Assembly (NCBI GenBank): GCA_964019335.1
Contig: OZ025742.1
Span: forward strand, 1 to 64,000
Source: Diplonema japonicum
Taxonomy: Eukaryota > Euglenozoa > Diplonemea > Diplonemida > Diplonemidae
Direction of reading: 5' to 3'
Length of the DNA: 64,000 bases
Part shown: piece by piece, positions 47,394 through 58,908 of the stretch
Numbering within the stretch: position 1 is the first letter of the stretch
Layout of the letters: every line of letters starts with the position of its first letter
Made by a program: the position numbers and the translations under genes
Notes under the pieces: model-generated
Databases searched by the model: none
What the model saw: only the letters and a program-made list of their open reading frames with translations
Told to the model about the DNA's origin: nothing

Positions 47394-49323
47394 ATGCCGT
47401 CAGCCAGAACCCGCAGCCCGCCCCCCACCGGGAAGGGGATCTCATGGGAGAATGTTATCTACGACGTGAAGAAAAAAGTCAAAACAGTCGCGGAGGGGGA
47501 ACCGGCCTTGGCCATCACAGCCGAAGGGAAGTGGAACAAGTGCGAAATCCTAAAAAAACACAAAGACGGCTCCGGATACACTGTACGCTGGTCAGGTAAA
47601 CAAGGCCTCCAGGAAGACGTCGGCGCCGAAGAGGTAAAACCCGCCGGCATGAAACGCATCTTAAAGAACGTGTCCGGAACCATCAACTCAGGCCGCCTCT
47701 GCGCCATCATGGGCCCGTCCGGTGCCGGAAAATCATCCCTCTTAAACATCCTAGCAGGCCGCGTCGCAAACGGATCTAACAAAAAGGTATCGGGCGACAT
47801 CCGTCTGAACGGGGCTCCCCTTGACCCTGTTGCCTTCCGTAACAAAGTAGCTTATGTTATGCAACAAGATGCATTGTTTGCTACACAAACTCCGTATGAG
47901 GCACTGCATTTTTCAGCAAAACTACGCACGCCGGAGAGAACCGCAGATGAAAGAGAACAATCGGTTCAAGATGTTTTGAGAAAGCTCCGTCTTGTAAAGT
48001 GCGCGCATACACTGACAGGTTCTGACATGATACCAGGCCTGTCAGGTGGGGAGAAGAAGCGTACAGCGATTGGAATCGAGCTTATCTCAAACCCTGAATT
48101 TTTATTTTTGGACGAACCGACGTCCGGTTTAGACTCCTACGCCGCGTGGATGGTGTGCGACATGTTGCGCAGGTTGGCAAACGGCGAGTACGACGGCAAG
48201 CTTCGAACGGTCGTTGCGACCATCCACCAGCCTTCATCAGAATGTTTTTCTCTCTTTGACGACACAATTCTGCTGTCAAACGGGCTTTCCGTGTATGACG
48301 GGCCGAGGGATGAGCTCGATCAGCATTTTTCCGCAGCAGGACATCCCATATCGAAGAATACAAATCTTGCAGACCATGTGATGTTCGCTATGCAGCTTGA
48401 GAACGAGGGGATCGACGCTGGAGCAGACGAAGAAGACCCCGCGGGTATCAACAACAATAAACAACGTATCCGCCTCGCCGAATATTGGAAGGAAAAGGTA
48501 GGGTTCCACGCCAACACACCCGCTCTCATCGACAATAAAGTAGAGTCGATTGCTGACACAGCGCTTGCCTTCAAAGAGGCGAAAGCATCATTCTTCACAC
48601 AGTTTCTGTGCCTCGGGCTTCGCGACGCGAAGAATGTCGTCCGCGACAAAGGCTCGCTGATCGCAAGGTTCGGGTCCACCATCTTCCTCAATCTCATCGT
48701 TGCATTTGTGTTTCAGTCGGTTGGGTCGTCCGATGTTGATCATTGGACCACAGAATCGGGTATTCAAAACCATTTCGGCGGTGTGAGTCAAATCGCGATT
48801 GGAGGTATGTTCGGGCTTGCACAGCCGTTGATGTTGTCCTTCCCACTTGAAAAGCCCATCTTCATCAGAGAGTACGCGACTGGTACATACGGTTCAGTAC
48901 CGTATTTCACGTCGAAGTTGTTGGTGGAGGTCCCGCTGACGATTTTGCAATCCGCGGTGTTGTTCTTCACAACATTTTGGATTATGGAGCTGAACGGGAA
49001 CTTCGCGTACTTGGTCCTCGCGACGTCTCTCTTGGGGTTGGTCGCTGCCTCCACAGCGCTGCTCATAGGTGCCATCAGTTCTAACCCGCAGGTTGCTATT
49101 CAGCTGTCCCCTTTGCTGTTCGTCCCGCAAATTCTTTTCTCGGGTTTTTTTATCCCCACGTCGCAGATTCCCAGTTTTATGTCGTGGGCTCAGTACCTTT
49201 GCAGTTTGAAGTACGGAATGAACTTGTTGACCATTGCTGAGTTCAAGAACCCTCCTGGATCGCTTAATGAGACGCAGATGGAGGTTGCTAATGTATGTGG
49301 ACAGAGAGGGATTTTTAAAAAAG

Positions 49324-49356
<33 letters not shown>

Positions 49357-49520
49357 TGCAGGAGCTTATTCGGTACTCGGACCAGTCGCTGTTTCTTCGT
49401 AACGACATCCACACCGACAGAGAATGGCAGTACGTGGGTATTATGTTAGGGGTCTTCTGCCTTTTCAGAGGAGTCGCGTGTTTGGTCCTTGCTTGGAAGG
49501 GACGTACCTTGTCTGCTTGA
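47394..49520 (+). CDS. ABCG-family half transporter with Tudor-like N-terminal domain
   Basis: Two exons (47394-49292, 49362-49520), 685 residues; ATG directly after 11 A. Residues ~38-80 (GKWNKCEILKKHKDGSGYTVRWSG...EEVKPA) look like a Tudor/chromo-barrel SH3-like domain, unusual in an ABC transporter. The ATPase follows: Walker A GPSGAGKS (107-114), signature LSGGEKK (216-222), Walker B FLFLDEPTSG (D240, E241), H-loop ATIHQPSS. Nucleotide-binding domain before membrane domain is the reversed order typical of ABCG half transporters, which dimerise to export lipids or other hydrophobic compounds. Five or six membrane segments follow, with a final one at VGIMLGVFCLFRGVACLVL. Without removing the intron, the frame stays open but inserts 23 residues including a poly-Lys run before the last exon, in a family-typical extracellular loop. 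The substrate cannot be predicted. Confidence 0.9.
49293..49361 (+). other. Intron in ABCG gene (69 nt, A-rich, in frame)
   Basis: GTATGTGG...TGTGCAG, phase 0, with a 31-A run. Splicing joins MEVAN to ELIRYSDQ, giving a normal ABCG loop. The length is a multiple of three and there is no stop, so retention would add about ten lysines. Confidence 0.8.
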
Positions 49521-49712
49521 AAAAAGAAAAAAAAAAAGAATTTTTTTATTTTTTTTTATATTTCTTTTATATACATTTCATGAGAAAACTACTAACTAGA
49601 CCCCCTAAGTTATTTTTGGGGGAAAAAAAAATTCCCAAAATCAATTATCCAACCCTTTTTTTTTTTTTTTTTTTTGACATCAAGAGGGGCCCAGACAGTC
49701 AATTCCAAGCGC

Positions 49713-49753
<41 letters not shown>

Positions 49754-50400
49754 CGCATTTCCCTTTCGGTCGGCAGTTATTTATATAGGCCTGCGGCTCT
49801 CGCGCGGGGTTTGCATGTGACATCCACTATGTAATGAACGAAACCCGGTGGAAACCAGGAGGAAGAACAGGATATCCTGCAAGAGTGAAAGGCAGTATGT
49901 TTCTTGGCATTTAGAAACTTGGAGCATTTCTAAAGCTTAGGGGTCCAGTTAGCACTCCACCTTTTTCTTTTTCTTTTTTTTCTCCGGCACACCCACCGCG
50001 GTGGGCCGTTGCTAACTACTTCGCTTCCTATCATAGTGAATTTCTTTTTTTTTTTTATATTTATTTTATTCTTACAGCGGGAAGAAAAAAAAAAAAAAAA
50101 AAACCCCCGAGGGGAGGCGTTACATTCGCTACATTTCCCCTTAACCCAAGGCAAAATGAACTTTTTTTAACCCCCCCCCTTTGCAAGTCGAGGCTTGTTT
50201 GCTTCTCTTATCCCACTGCAGGCAAAATACGACTCGCACAAGAACGTCATCCGAAGGGCAGTAGAGACCATAGAAATGAAAAATGAAAAAAAAAGGTCCC
50301 ACCTTCGCACTGAATTTGCAGCATTCTTCGTCTTCTTTTAAAAAAAAAAATCTTTTTTTTTCTTTGCGCACTTTAATGAGAGGCGCGAAGGAAGAAAACG

Positions 50401-50431
<31 letters not shown>

Positions 50432-51252
50432 GGAAAAAAAAAAAAATGCATTTTTACGACTTCACCTTTACTTGCTTCCTACTAACTTTTATATTACTCA
50501 GTATCTCTGGCAGTATTCTTGGGAAGGGTGTCTTGAATTACTCTAGAGATGGGGTTCCTGTTAAAGAATTTTCGAAATTTTTTAAATGGGATTATTGTCC
50601 CCTCCCTCCCTCCCCTCCCCTCCCTCCCCTCCCCTCCCCTCCCCTCCCCTCCCCTCCCCTCCTTTTATATGCTTTTTCTGGACGTGAACTGAGGTTTTTT
50701 TCTCAAAAACCTAAAATCGGACGGGAAGGCAAAAAGAAGGGAGAGAACATCTCTCCCTTTCCGCTCTCTCTCTCTTTATCTCTCTCTCCCTCTTTCCCCC
50801 CCTTTTTTTTATTACTTGAACAACACAGTCACTTGTGGTAGAACAAATGTTCTTTACAGCTGGTCAACGATCTGGTTACAAATGATAACAGGCTTGTGTG
50901 ATTTGTGCCGAGCAATTTTACTTCTGTAATTTTTTCGAGCGAGTTTTACCATATTATTTTTAACAGTGAGTACCCCCCCCCCCCCCCCCCCCCCCCCTGC
51001 ACAGTTCCCCTTTTACTTTCTTTTCTTTGTCTTTGCTGAATAGTGACAACTTGTTAGTTAACCTTCGCAGAGCAGCCGGCTAAGAACGACAATCGCCGAC
51101 TCCCCCTTTTGCCTCTCGTCACCCCATCACGATAGGTCTCCTTATCCACCCTCTACCCCCTTCTTCTTCCTTCCTCCCTGCCCCTTATCACAGTGCAGAA
51201 AAAAAATTTTCTTTTCGTTGTTACCCCGCCACCACACCCACCACAGTGCACA
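49521..51252. other. 1.7-kb intergenic region, homopolymer-rich
   Basis: T runs (49649-49675, 49716-49753), A runs, a C/T-rich tract of CCCCT units (50597-50662), CT repeats, and a 25-C run (50973-50997) preceded by AACAGTGAG, a degenerate copy of the 37676/45570 repeat. No gene recognised. It includes the 3' UTR of the ABCG gene and the promoter of the NACHT gene. Confidence 0.6.
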
Positions 51253-54200
51253 ATGGAAGTGCGGAAGGTGCACGGCGGACGGGACCTGACCGGACAGGAC
51301 GTTGTGGTGGATGCAGTTGGAGGGCGGCCGTGGAGGTATTGGTACGCTGGGGAGCGGGTGGCAGGGCCGGCTGAGGGGCCGCGGGCAGGGGCGCTATATG
51401 TGGTGAAGAAGAAAGAAGATGAGCTGCAGCTGTTGGAGCGGGTGCTGGCTGCGGGAGAGGGGTGGTCGGTGCTGCTGGACGACGAGGGCCTCGGGGCGTA
51501 CAGGGAGGCGAGGGTGGAGGTGCAGCCTGGCGGGGCCTTCAGCGGGATGCGCACACCGCGGACGACGAACGGGGCACCCCCGCACAGGATCGCAGCGTTC
51601 TTCTCAAGGGGCCGGCGCCTCGTCGGGGGCGGGTGCGCGCTATCCCTCTTCACGGGGGTGGACCCGAACCAGCAGGGGGACATCGGGCGGGGGTTGCTGG
51701 ATGCGGTACCCGTGCAGGCGCTGGAGGGGAGGATCGAGGTGGTGCGCGAGGCGGGCGGGAACCACCCCGACTCGAAGGTTCTCCGGACACAGCTGGTCCA
51801 GTGGCTGAAGGAGAACGAGATGCGGCTGGTCCCCCGGGATGGATCCCTCAGGGACAAGGAGGTGGAGGCCCTGTGCAGGGGCTGCTGCGGGCTCCTCGCG
51901 GTGCTGGAGGACACGACGGTGGCGGCGGCGGCAACCCCCGGGGAGGAGCTGTTCTTCAACGTCTACGCGGCACAGGCGGTGGCGAAGCTCGGGCTGGCGG
52001 TGGTCCTCGCGGGGGGTCCTTCCGAGGAGCTGAAGGCGGCGTGCGGGGGGCTCGCGGAGAAGCTGAAGGGGAAGGCGGCGCTGGGGATGGTGTTCTACGA
52101 GCTGGACTGGCTGGAGACGGGGTTGGCGATGACCTCTGCAGAGTTCGATGCGCAGAAGGAGAGCGTGGACCTCTTGACCTCGTGTGTGACGAGCATCGCG
52201 ACGGCGGCACCGGGGCCCGTTCTCTCGCAGGTACTGGCTCTTGGGGTGAAGGCTTTCGAGGTGAAGGCGTCTGTTGACGAGCACAACAGGTACTTCGGAA
52301 TCGCTGCGGTGGAGCGCCTGAGCCTCTCCATCCGGACCTGGCTGGTCGGGACCTACAGCGGGGCCTCTCCCTCCCTCCAGAAGACGGCGGTGGAGGAGCT
52401 GAAGCGAAAGCTCTTCGACCTGCAACAGCAACAGCACCACCAGGGAGCGCGCAGGGGGGCCTCGGACTGGCGGGTCGCCTTCGCCTGGATCAAGCTCATG
52501 GTGGAGGTCCTGACCTTTCGCCCCATCCTCGTCGGGGACGACACCATCCAGAGGCTGGTGAACGACGACAGCACAGGGAGGTTGGCGGAGGCAGGGGTGA
52601 CCTTGGAGAGGCTGAAGGCACACGGCTGGGTCACGGAACACACCTTCAGCAAGCAAGACGGGAACTTCACGCGGTGCGTCCTGTGCGAGTCGTTTCCTGG
52701 CCTGTGGAAGGGAGGGGGTCCCGGGAACCCGACGGAGTACGTGAAGGCGAAACTGCGGTCCCTTCCGAAGCTCTCTGTTCCCCCGGAGCTCGAAGAGATG
52801 CTGGTGGCTGAGGAGACGTTGGATTCCCCTGCTACCGACACTGAAGAAGAAGGCAAGGCAGAACAAGAACAAGAACAAGAACAAGAAGGAGAAGAACAAG
52901 AAGAACAAGAAGAGGCTGTGTTCCACGGGCTTGCGTTTTTCGCGAAGATCGGGATGTCGACTGCTGAAGGGCTGCTGCAGGTAGTGGAAAAGGCGTCCGG
53001 GTGGATGCAGGACAAGCGGGCGAAGGTTGAGGTGTCGTCCACAGATGAGAAGACGGCGAAGGAGCTGTACAGCCACGCCCTGACAGGAGCGATGGATTTC
53101 GCGCTTATGTTCATGGATAACGAAATGAACCTGTGGAGGGTGCGAGACAGGGCTGTGGTGGCCTGCTTCGAGGCGCGGGAGGCAGTGGCGGGACCGATGA
53201 ACAAGGAGGAACTGGAGGCGGCGCTGACAGCATGCAAGGTGTACGAGACAGACGGGAGGGTACGAAAGACCCTGGAGAGCCCCGACCTGTACCGCGGGAT
53301 GGCAGGATTCCTGAAAGACTCGTGGGAAACGAAAGCAGAAGGGATCCTGGGAGGTATCAAGGCGACGATGGACAGCTTGGAGAAGCAGCAGCAGGTGCTC
53401 CTCCACTGCGATCCGAAGAAGCGTGGGGCTGCGGAGGCTGTGTTCAAGAAGGTGCACGCGGACCTCGGGTTCTTCGTTCGAAGCCTGTCGGGGATGCAGC
53501 AGATGCTGGAGGTGAGCCTGGAGTTCCTGATGGACATCCAGTACCGGCAGCTCGCAATGGAGCAGGACCTGAAGGAGGTGAAGGACGGGATGGAGAAGCT
53601 GGCGACGTTTCTGGACGCAAACGCAACGATGGAGGAGGTTTGTATAGAGCAGAAGAAGGAAGTGCTGTCGGCGAGGAAGGTGGCTTCGAACGACCTGTAC
53701 ATCAAGCTGTACGGGGACGTCGTGGACGACGAGGCACGGCTTCAGCAGGATGGAGACACTACCCTCATGGAACACGCCCGCAACATGCTCGCCGACAAGG
53801 ACAAGAACACCCTCCTCGTTACAGGGAAGTCGGGGAGCGGGAAGTCCACATTCATGAAGAAGCTCCATGCCCACCTCTGGGAGAGCTACTGGGGCTCCAT
53901 TGACAACAACGACATCGCTCAGAACAGGGACGAAGATGAGCATGCTAGCCCCGTTTTCACACCTGGTGAGAAAAAAGCTGCTAGCTGGAATGGCACGATG
54001 AGTGCAAACAATAAAGAATACGATCCTAACCAAGAAGAAGGCAGCCTATCGAATACCGATTCAGATGACCGCTGTGATCAGGTGAAACACCACGCACCTG
54101 TGTGCAAGAAGTGCCACACGATCCCTGTTTACGTTTCGCTTCCGAAGTTGAAGGACCCCAGCACGGGCCTTGTGGAGGAAGCATTTGCCGGGTGGGGCAT

Positions 54201-57200
54201 CCGCAGCGCGAATCGTCTTCGTAAGCTTCAACGGGACTGTCGTAAAGGGATCTACAGGTTGATCTTCCTGCTTGACTCGTACGACGAGATGGGTTCTGAT
54301 TTCCAGTACACGAACCTCTACCAGTCGAACAACCTCCGGAAGTGGGGCACCGAGTGGTTATGTGAAGGGGGGAAGAAAGACGCTGAAGGAATATACCCAA
54401 AGGTCATTATTTCGTCACGTTGTGAGTTCCTCGAATCGCACAGCAACTACAGGAGCTTCTTCTACCCCACACTGGAGTACACGTCAGGACGCTCTAGTGT
54501 ACTTACAGAGGTTAGGATCAGGGACTTCAGCACAAGGACGTGTGAGTACCTGAACAAGGATTACGTGCTAAAGGTTGAGAAGCTGGGAGCAGAATATAAT
54601 GTTGGCAGGAGAGAGGTTAAAGAAATACTGGACGCGGCGATGGCTTCGGGGGAAGACGTGCCTGGACAACAACGTTTGCTTGGTAGGGGGTGTTTCAGAA
54701 AGCAGCCTCTTTCAAGCGACACATCATACGCAGTACGCAGATTTGCCGATGAGCTGTACCACATCTGGTCCCCAAGCAGACTCTTCCACGCAGCGGACAC
54801 CAGTGTCAGCGAGCTGAAGTCAACACCCTTCATGCTCTCCATCTTGGTGAAGGTGATCCCCACCATGTTCTCAGAGCAGAACGACGAAGCCTACATGGAA
54901 GAGATGTTCCTGCGTACCCTCCCTGAGGACATCGGGAAGCAGCTCGTGGACCGCGCGAAGTACTACGAGTTCAGCGAAGCAAATCTCGGCAAGATAATTG
55001 ACTGCTTTGACCAAGCCAAGCAGGCGACCTTGAAGCAAACGGTGAAGCACGCGCTTCAGATCAGCACGCGTTCCAAGGCGATGCTGAAGTACGACACGTA
55101 CCATACGTTCGTCGACCAGCTCTTCGAGAACAGCCTTCCGAAGATCAGGAAGCGGAACAGTTCTGTTGCAGAGGAGGACCTCAAGTCCGACCTTCTGAAC
55201 TACAGCAAAACCCTCGCACGGCAGATGACCCTGAATGGCAAGGCCCGTGTACACTACGCAAACACAGGCAAGGCCTTCAGGAAGAAGACAGTATGGGAGG
55301 AACATTTCTCGTCGGACAGCACACTTCTGAAGGACATCAGGGACGGGGCACCTCTGTCCACGGAGAAGGCCGGGTTGGGTGGAAGGTACTATGCTTTCAT
55401 TCACAAATCGATTCAGGTGTGAAAAAACAAAACAAAAAGACAACACCCACATCTACATCAATAGGAGTTCTTCGTGGCACGTCTCATCTACGATGCGGTG
55501 ATGCAGTTCCCTCTGCTGGAGAAGCTGTCTGTTGTTCGTGGGTTTGTGGCCTACTTCCTGTCGGTCACGAGTCTGGATGAACTGAAGGCCAAGCTTCCTG
55601 GTGTACGCAGGCACTTTGTGAACACGTGTGCCAACAAGTTTGGGATCGAGACGAATTCTGTAGCAACCGCCCTGTTGCAGATTGTGGATGCACTAGAGAC
55701 AGACTGGTCACTGCTTGACACGGGATTGGTGATCAATGACAAGGCGATCTTGACACAGTTCCTGACCCCAAAGGTCCGTGCTGACAGAAAGTTTCAAAAA
55801 GTGCTGCTGTCCATCGTGGAGCTCTCGAAGCTTTCCTTTGCTGAGGTTCCTGCCGCCACCGCCATCAGTATCCTCAACACCGCCATCAGCTTTTCAGGTG
55901 TGCAAACCAAAATCGACAAATTCAACAAACACACCCCACAGGAATGGATCTCAGCCACGTCAGAGTAGAGGGCGCTGAGCTGAACAGTGCAATATTCGAC
56001 AAGACAGACCTCTCTCATGCGAAGCTGTGCAGGGCGAAATTGGCAAGGACGCACTTCCACAAGACAATCCTCGACGGTATTGACATGGAGGACGTGGACT
56101 TCAAGCAACAAGCGGACATCATGTACAAACACGTGGTGACAGTCGCCAATGTGAAGACAAAGAGCGGCGAGGAGCGGTGGGCGATGGTGTCGTGTCGAGG
56201 GGACGTGGTGGTGGAGGGCTTCCCGAAGGCGGCCTTTTCTAAAGGCTACACACACAAACAAGTGGTGTGTACATTCAGGAAGGAGGACGAACTGTTCATT
56301 GCGACAGACCGGGGTGTGTTCCTGGTGGTGATGATGGCGGCTGAAGGGAACGAACCAGCAAGACTCGAGATGAGGGAGACGGAACAGCTAGACTACGACA
56401 ACCAAGAAATCACGGCTCTGGCCTTTTCATGCGACGGCCGCACACTTGTATCAGGTACGAGCTGTGGCGATGTACGCCTCCTCGACCACAGAAGGCTTCG
56501 GGTGGTGGCGGGCACCCCATCAAAAGCCATCCGAAGCATTGCTGTTCTGAGTCTCCGTGAAAACGTGGCGCGGCATACCGTCCGTGTGTGCATGGGGTAC
56601 GCTGACGAGGTGTGCTTTGCTGCCAACAAGCCAGGCGGTTCTGGCCTGCACTGCACTGACGATAGCTCCAACGGCCTCCGCTCCATCAAAGCAAGTTACC
56701 CTATTGTAAGGTACGGCCCCCATGCTAGGCACCTCGCCGTGGCGGGGTGGAAGAGCAAGGGTAAGGGAGGTGCGTTCCAAGTTAGGATCATCAACAACAA
56801 GACACAAGAAGAGAGAGTGATCGAGGAGAAAGCATCTGAAAAAGGAGGGCTCGAGGCAATGGAATTCTCGGCGGACGGGCAAGTGATCGCTGTGGGGCTG
56901 TCACTCGGCGTGCGGACATGGTCAGTGAACACGGGTATCGAACTACGCAACTTCGAGATCCACAACGCGACGGCACTGTGCTTTTCGGAGTCGATGATGT
57001 ATGCAACTGCCAAACATGAGAACGTCCTCGTGTGGAACATCCAGAACTTCGACAAAATCCGCGAGCTGGCCGGACACTCCGGCGGGATCTCAGAAGCAGT
57101 CATATCCGCAGACGGGCAGTTCGTTCTGTCCCTCGGGGCCGCCGACCAGAAGATCAAGAAGTGGGACCTCACAACAGGAGAGCTTCGTCTCTCGACCACC

Positions 57201-58238
57201 CACTTCAACAACGATTCCACGATGGAGAACAAACCCAGAAACATGAAGCTCTGTGGTCCCCAGCACGTCGTGTGGACGGCGGAGGGCGTCGCATGGTCAG
57301 CTGACTACGGATGCTCAGACTTCCATTGCAAACGGCACAACGTGCGTGTGAAATCAAACGACGCTGTACTCCTGACAGAACACAGAGAGAAGAGAACGAT
57401 GTACGGCGTGCACGTAATGTCCGCAACACGTGACGACAGGCAGAACACGGTGGTGGTGTCGCCCGACTTGAAACACGCGTTTGTATCCGACGGACAAGAT
57501 ACAATACTGGTTAGGTTTCTGTCACTACCATTGTTGGAAGACTACCAGTTTGTCCCACCAGTCTCCGGCGGGGGGTCCGGGGTATGCTGCTTCAGCTCCG
57601 ACGGGTCAAAGTACGCAATGTGCACCAACTCGAAGTCCACAATCACTATCGGGGCGACAAAAGATCTGACAAAGAAGAGCAACACCACCTTCAACCTCGC
57701 CATCACACTGGACACCGTTCACAAAGTACCTTACGAAGTGGTGGAACCGGTGAGCAATGTGACCTGTTTGGAGATAAATGGTATCGGGCCGATGTGCTTC
57801 TCGTATAGTGGTGACTGTATTGCGTACTGTGCGAAGCCGTCGCCGCCGTCGGGAAGGCACTGCATTTGCATAGACCTTACCACAAAGGTCTCAGATGACA
57901 TTCACACGGAGCCTATGCACACTCTCTTCGGGCACCGTAATGTGATTAAAACACTTGCTTATAGATCGGATTACCTGGTCTCTGTTGGTGAGAAGACCAC
58001 CAAAGTCTGGAAGAAGTGGTACGATGACGACTGGCAGCCGCAAGAGGATTCCGACAGTGATGTTGCCTATACCAATAGTGTGGCTTACAATAAATGGCTT
58101 TTCGAGCGTGAGATATCGAAGGTGGAGACACCACTGGAGGTTGTTGACTGCGATATCAGCAAGTTGACCAATCTCTCTCTCGATAACAGAATGCTCTTAG
58201 AGCAGCGGCAGGGCACGGCAGAGAGCGTGGCACTGTAA
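51253..58238 (+). CDS. NACHT (STAND) NTPase with pentapeptide and WD40 repeats
   Basis: Three exons (51253-55416, 55465-55897, 55942-58238), 2297 residues. The first ATG is 51253. The N-terminal ~830 residues are helical and unassigned, with a Glu/Gln low-complexity stretch near 540-555. The NACHT core has Walker A TGKSGSGKST (GKSGSGKS 858-865), IPVYVSLPKL, Walker B LIFLLDSYDE (D1008, DE 1011-1012), KVIISSRCEF (sensor) and a winged-helix-like region ending FIHKSIQ-EFFVARL across intron 1. Exon 3 opens with pentapeptide repeats (DLSHAKLCRAKLARTHF), then a WD40 propeller (FSADGQVIAVGLSLGVRTW; GHSGGISEAVISADGQFVL; KKWDLTTGELRL; FGHRNVIKTLAYRSDYLV). STAND proteins are ATP-driven switches that oligomerise on ligand binding, often in innate immunity or programmed death; here the WD40 part is the probable sensor and the N-terminus the effector. 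That role is inferred. Confidence 0.9.
55417..55464 (+). other. Intron 1 of NACHT gene (48 nt)
   Basis: GTGTGAAAAAAC...CAATAG, phase 0, with an in-frame TGA. Splicing restores FIHKSIQ/EFFVARL, a standard motif at the end of NACHT-associated helical domains. Confidence 0.85.
55898..55941 (+). other. Intron 2 of NACHT gene (44 nt)
   Basis: GTGTGCAAACC...CCCCACAG, phase 1. Splicing joins SFS-G-MDLSHV and puts the pentapeptide/WD40 exon in frame. Unspliced, the frame would end in TAG at 55966. Confidence 0.85.
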
Positions 58239-58560
58239 TTTTTTTTTTTTTTAAATTTTATTTTGTCTCTGGCAAATTTTCATTTCAACTTCCTTCAACT
58301 CCCCCCGTCCTTTCTCGGGTGGAATTCCCCCCCCCCCCTTTTTTTCTGGTTGGTTTTTTTTTTCTTTTAAAACCATCTCTCACCTCTTTTTTCACTCTAA
58401 GGCACCGGGTCATTTTTTTTTTTTTTTTCAAAAGGGAAAAAAAGAAAGGAAAAAAAAAAAAAAAAACGGTGAGCCTGGTTTTCTATTTTTAATTCGTTGT
58501 GAGACGCTTCAGGTGTCCTGCCACACCGCAGGTACCCTTAAATGTCTCTTTCTTTTTTAG

Positions 58561-58592
<32 letters not shown>

Positions 58593-58634
58593 GTGGATTT
58601 GTCTGTTTCTGGTTTTGTGGCGCGTGACTGGGAG

Positions 58635-58666
<32 letters not shown>

Positions 58667-58908
58667 ACATTTAAGGGTACCTGCGGTATGTGGCAGGACG
58701 CCTGATGAAAAAAAAATGTATCGAGATATTTTCTCTTTTTTTTTTTTTTCTTTGCGTGTTTTTTCTCCTCTACCAATGTTTAACCCCCCTGCCGTCCGTC
58801 ATATCCTTATTCCTCCGCGGGGATCGGTTTGTGTCTATTGTCTGTCGTCCCCACAAAACTCCCCAAAAAAAAAAAAGAAAAAGACCCTGAGGGGGCAAAA
58901 AAAAAAAA
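58239..58908. repeat. Spacer with inverted pair of the 60-bp dispersed repeat
   Basis: Copy c (58508-58560: TTCAGG, CCTGC..GCAGG, GTACCCTTAAATGTCTC, T run, AG) and reverse copy d (about 58664-58706: GAGACATTTAAGGGTACC..CCTGAT) are separated by ~100 bp containing a 30-A and a ~29-A run. The arms could fold into a ~40-bp hairpin. The rest is T/A homopolymer and the 5' flank of the DUS gene. No gene. Confidence 0.7.
58897..58908 (+). promoter_or_regulatory. Encoded poly(A) leader (12 A) abutting the DUS ATG
   Basis: Twelve A residues immediately precede ATG 58909. See also 23444, 47383 and 61315. Confidence 0.5.

Noticed and set aside
49314-49358. Poly-lysine loop in the ABC transporter as a real protein feature
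   Set aside because: Flanked by GTATGT and TGTGCAG; removing 69 nt restores a family-like loop, so an intron is more likely.
51640-54033. 797-codon - strand ORF
   Set aside because: Antisense of the NACHT gene N-terminus in GC-rich sequence. The sense frame has the NACHT motifs and correct exon joins.
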